DNA from: Periplaneta americana
Taxonomy: Eukaryota > Arthropoda > Insecta > Blattodea > Blattidae
Assembly (NCBI RefSeq): GCF_040183065.1
Contig: NC_091122.1
Coordinates: 153,727,955 to 153,791,954 of the forward strand
Length of the DNA stretch: 64,000 bases
Reading direction: 5' to 3'
The notes under the pieces are model-generated. The model was not told where the DNA came from. It made no database searches and saw nothing but the letters and a program-made list of their open reading frames with translations. Below, piece after piece: positions 61,566-64,000 of this stretch. Every line of letters begins with the position of its first letter. The stretch's first letter is position 1. A program made the position numbers and the translations under genes.

Positions 61566-61961
61566 TTCAAACATATGAACACGGCAATTTCAAATTTACT
61601 CAAATATTAGAAGGGCTCGGCCTCTGTGGCCCTTAATGAACTGTTGTCCCTGTAAGTTACATGTGTAGAAAATTACAAGAACGGCACTACTTTCTTGAGT
61701 ATAGCACTTACCTGAGAACATGAAACAAATGAAATCCAATCGGTGGTAGTTGTGGAAGTGGCGACTTCTATAGAACATATGAGAATCAAAATCTTTGTGA
61801 TTGTAGTCCTCTTGTTCAGGGGGCCTAGTGGGCCTATTATATTTCTTGTCCTCAACTATGACACGACATAATCTTCCTTACGCGACATTCGAATTGGAAC
61901 TGGAACATCAAGTTTTGAGTCATAGTTTTATGAAAATTCGTATCTCTATCCTACTTCTCTC
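61566..61961. other. Intergenic, no feature recognised
   Basis: No supported gene or repeat. Confidence 0.4.
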
Positions 61962-61963
61962 TA

Positions 61964-62931
61964 CAGGGTGTAACAGAATAATTATTTCTAATTTTCTGAT
62001 GTGATGAAATAAAATATTTTTTCTTATAAAGTAATTTCCGGAAATGCTTCGTTTTCAAGTGATAGTGGTATGGAGAAAAAAAATGAAAGAATCTCAACTT
62101 GGAAAGTTACTTTATTTACTTTCTATGGTTACACAGTAAATTTTCTTTTATCTAATACCAGATATTAAGAAAATGTTATTGACAAAGTATAGTAACTGTT
62201 CAAAATCGCGACCACCATTGTTGACACACAAAGTATAACGCCGTATGATTGAACGACGAATCCTTCGAAATATCTGTGGTTGGTAACGAAGCAAGAATAA
62301 TTTTAGCAACTAATTCTTCTGCTGTGTCAATGAGTGTTTCATAAACAATTGATTTAATATGACCCCAAGCACAAAAGTCAACTGGAGTCATATCTGGGGA
62401 ACGTGCCGGTCAAGCAACTGGATCTGCTCTCCCTGTCCAACGGTTAGGAAAATGTATATTTAAATAATTTTGACAATTTAAGCCGAAATATCCGAGTGCA
62501 TCGTCATGTTGAAAGGTCATGCTTCTTCGAATATTAATCGGAACATCTTAAAGTAGCTCCGAAATATGGTGCTGAGGCTGTTGTTCCTCATAGATTCGCT
62601 TTGCCAAATTAGCATTGCCGTAAATTGCTCCAAATGACTAATGAATGTCTGCAAATTCAATATTTTTGTATACCGATGCATTTTAATACCACGAAATTGA
62701 ATGAACAGATCTCACAGACGATATTTTGTGACATACAACAACAACAAACTAACTTCAGTTATCATTTCCATGGTAACAAGAACAGTTGAAATATAAATCA
62801 GCCATAATGTGAATGATGAGCTCTATATTTTATACGAAGCATTTTCGGACACTATTTTGTTAAGAAAAATGTTTATTTTCATGTTCTCTATCACAGCATA
62901 AAATTAGGAATAGTTATTATGCTACACTCTG
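61964..62931 (-). mobile_element. Internally deleted mariner/IS630-type element (968 bp)
   Basis: TIRs of about 100 bp (CAGGGTGTAACAGAATAATT and, reverse-complemented, CAGAGTGTAGCATAATAACT) with TA flanks (61962-61963, 62932-62933). On the minus strand: MTFQHDDALGYF (second Asp region), IHFPNRWTGRADP, then ARSPDMTPVDFCAWGHIKSI (third Asp). The N-terminal HTH is missing. Frames contain stops. Related to, but distinct from, the elements at 29830 and 36763. Confidence 0.9.
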
Positions 62932-62933
62932 TA

Positions 62934-63096
62934 TAACATTAAAATTACTGTTTAACTTGGCTACCACGAATATTAGTAATTTTAGTTTGCTAATATGAAA
63001 ATGTGTGTTAGGCAAACAATCAATAAAACTAAACAAAAATAACCAATTACAGAAAAAAAATATTATTTTGATTGTAATAATTTCATAATTTATGTC

Positions 63097-63153
<57 letters not shown>

Positions 63154-64000
63154 TTTAAACAAGAATTTAATACCATCTCCAGAATCTGTAAAATAATGGT
63201 TATTGTTAGATGACCCTGTAAGAAAATTACGAAATGATTTGTAACAGTGAGGGATTAAAGTATTAAATAAATTTATTTTTAATCCATAATAAATTCACAG
63301 CAAGAGCAAGTCATGTGGATCATATCTATACATGAATTTCAATACATCTCGTGTTACTCAAACCAGTTCTATACAACATGATACAGAGTGAAACAAATAA
63401 GGTGGTAAAATATTTGAAAATATCTGTCTCAAGAAGCATTTGAGTACAAGAAGTCAATAATTTTATTCAGTATTTCTTCGAAAATACATACGACATTATT
63501 TGAAAGATCAAGAAGAATAATTTTATAGAAGAAAAACGATGAAGTTATTTTTTATTGAATTATTATTACATGTAATATGATTTGATTTAATACTTGGATA
63601 AAGGGTGTGGTGTACTTCTTAAGTTTTATGTCTCACGATAAGTTCTGATATTTTTTTGAAAGAATATTTAAGATTCACGTAAATAATACAATGAGTTCAT
63701 GACGTGGTTTATACAGGAATTTCTAATTTGAAACCCGAAGATTATTTGTCAAGCAATATTCAATCTCTTAACATTTAATTTGTTTTAATTTATGTTAATG
63801 GCATTGTCCAGATTCTAATTGCAACATAATGTGTATATTAAGCTACGAAAATGAGTGAATATACCTGTATTATATTAATAGATAAAGGTCATGAACCTAT
63901 CTTTTACTAATGAATAAGATATTACAATCTCATTTCGTATAATTCAACAAACGTTTTTAACCTTTAAAGATCATCTTCAGAAGGGTGAAATGGTTAGATA
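62934..64000. repeat. Right edge: (AAT)n microsatellite and unassigned AT-rich DNA
   Basis: (AAT)n at about 63097-63152. TACAGAGTGAAACAAATAAG near 63383 looks like a mariner-type left end, but its partner, if any, lies outside the window. Confidence 0.7.

Noticed and set aside
63383..63600. TACAGAGTGAAACAAATAAG as the left end of another mariner-type element
   Set aside because: No inverted partner or transposase motif inside the window, so not listed as an element.
1..64000. CRISPR arrays, operons, phage or viral genes
   Set aside because: No regular spacer-repeat arrays, ribosome-binding-site-led gene clusters or viral structural genes were seen; introns, SINEs and LINEs show this is animal nuclear DNA.

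Overview
The window is animal nuclear DNA: AT-rich, intron-containing and saturated with transposons. The genes and repeats point to an insect, most likely a cockroach. A LINE tail that I associate with Periplaneta americana assemblies occurs twice, but species assignment is inference from memory. There are two host genes. One is a CCAR1-type cell-cycle and apoptosis regulator on the minus strand, with seven coding exons between 22,075 and 200, continuing past the left edge. The other is a complete cyclophilin (peptidyl-prolyl isomerase) gene on the plus strand, 22,994-24,198. They lie head to head with about 0.9 kb between start codons.

Layout. 1-22,098 is CCAR1; its exons are short (52-209 nt), phase-consistent and separated by transposon-filled introns, including one of 14 kb. 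That intron holds an intact-looking Tc1 element (7,885-9,225), a LINE split by a small inverted-repeat element (10,826-11,983), tRNA-derived SINEs, an inverted-repeat element carrying a LINE and a SINE (14,654-16,031), a 5'-truncated RNase H LINE (16,677-18,346), an hAT fossil carrying another LINE tail, and a foldback cluster near 20 kb. 22,994-24,198 is the cyclophilin. From 24.9 kb to the right edge I find no host gene, only mobile DNA, simple repeats and unassigned AT-rich sequence.

The right part includes three foldback elements flanked by TTAA (one is in CCAR1 at 6.3 kb, the others at 26.6 and 52.7 kb), mariner/IS630-type elements at 29.8, 36.8 and 62.0 kb, hAT elements with 8-bp target duplications at 32.6, 37.7 and 58.4 kb, a Helitron-like element at 50.5 kb inside another inverted-repeat element, three R2-like LINE tails, several other LINE tails, a 30-bp minisatellite at 33.7 kb and many microsatellites. 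Nesting and target duplications let insertion order be read in several places.

The most unusual pattern is the palindromic octamer TAGGCCTA, which I count 13 times in unrelated contexts, against under one expected from base composition. I saw no CRISPR, operon or other prokaryotic system and no clear functional tRNA or rRNA gene; all tRNA-like sequences look like SINE heads.
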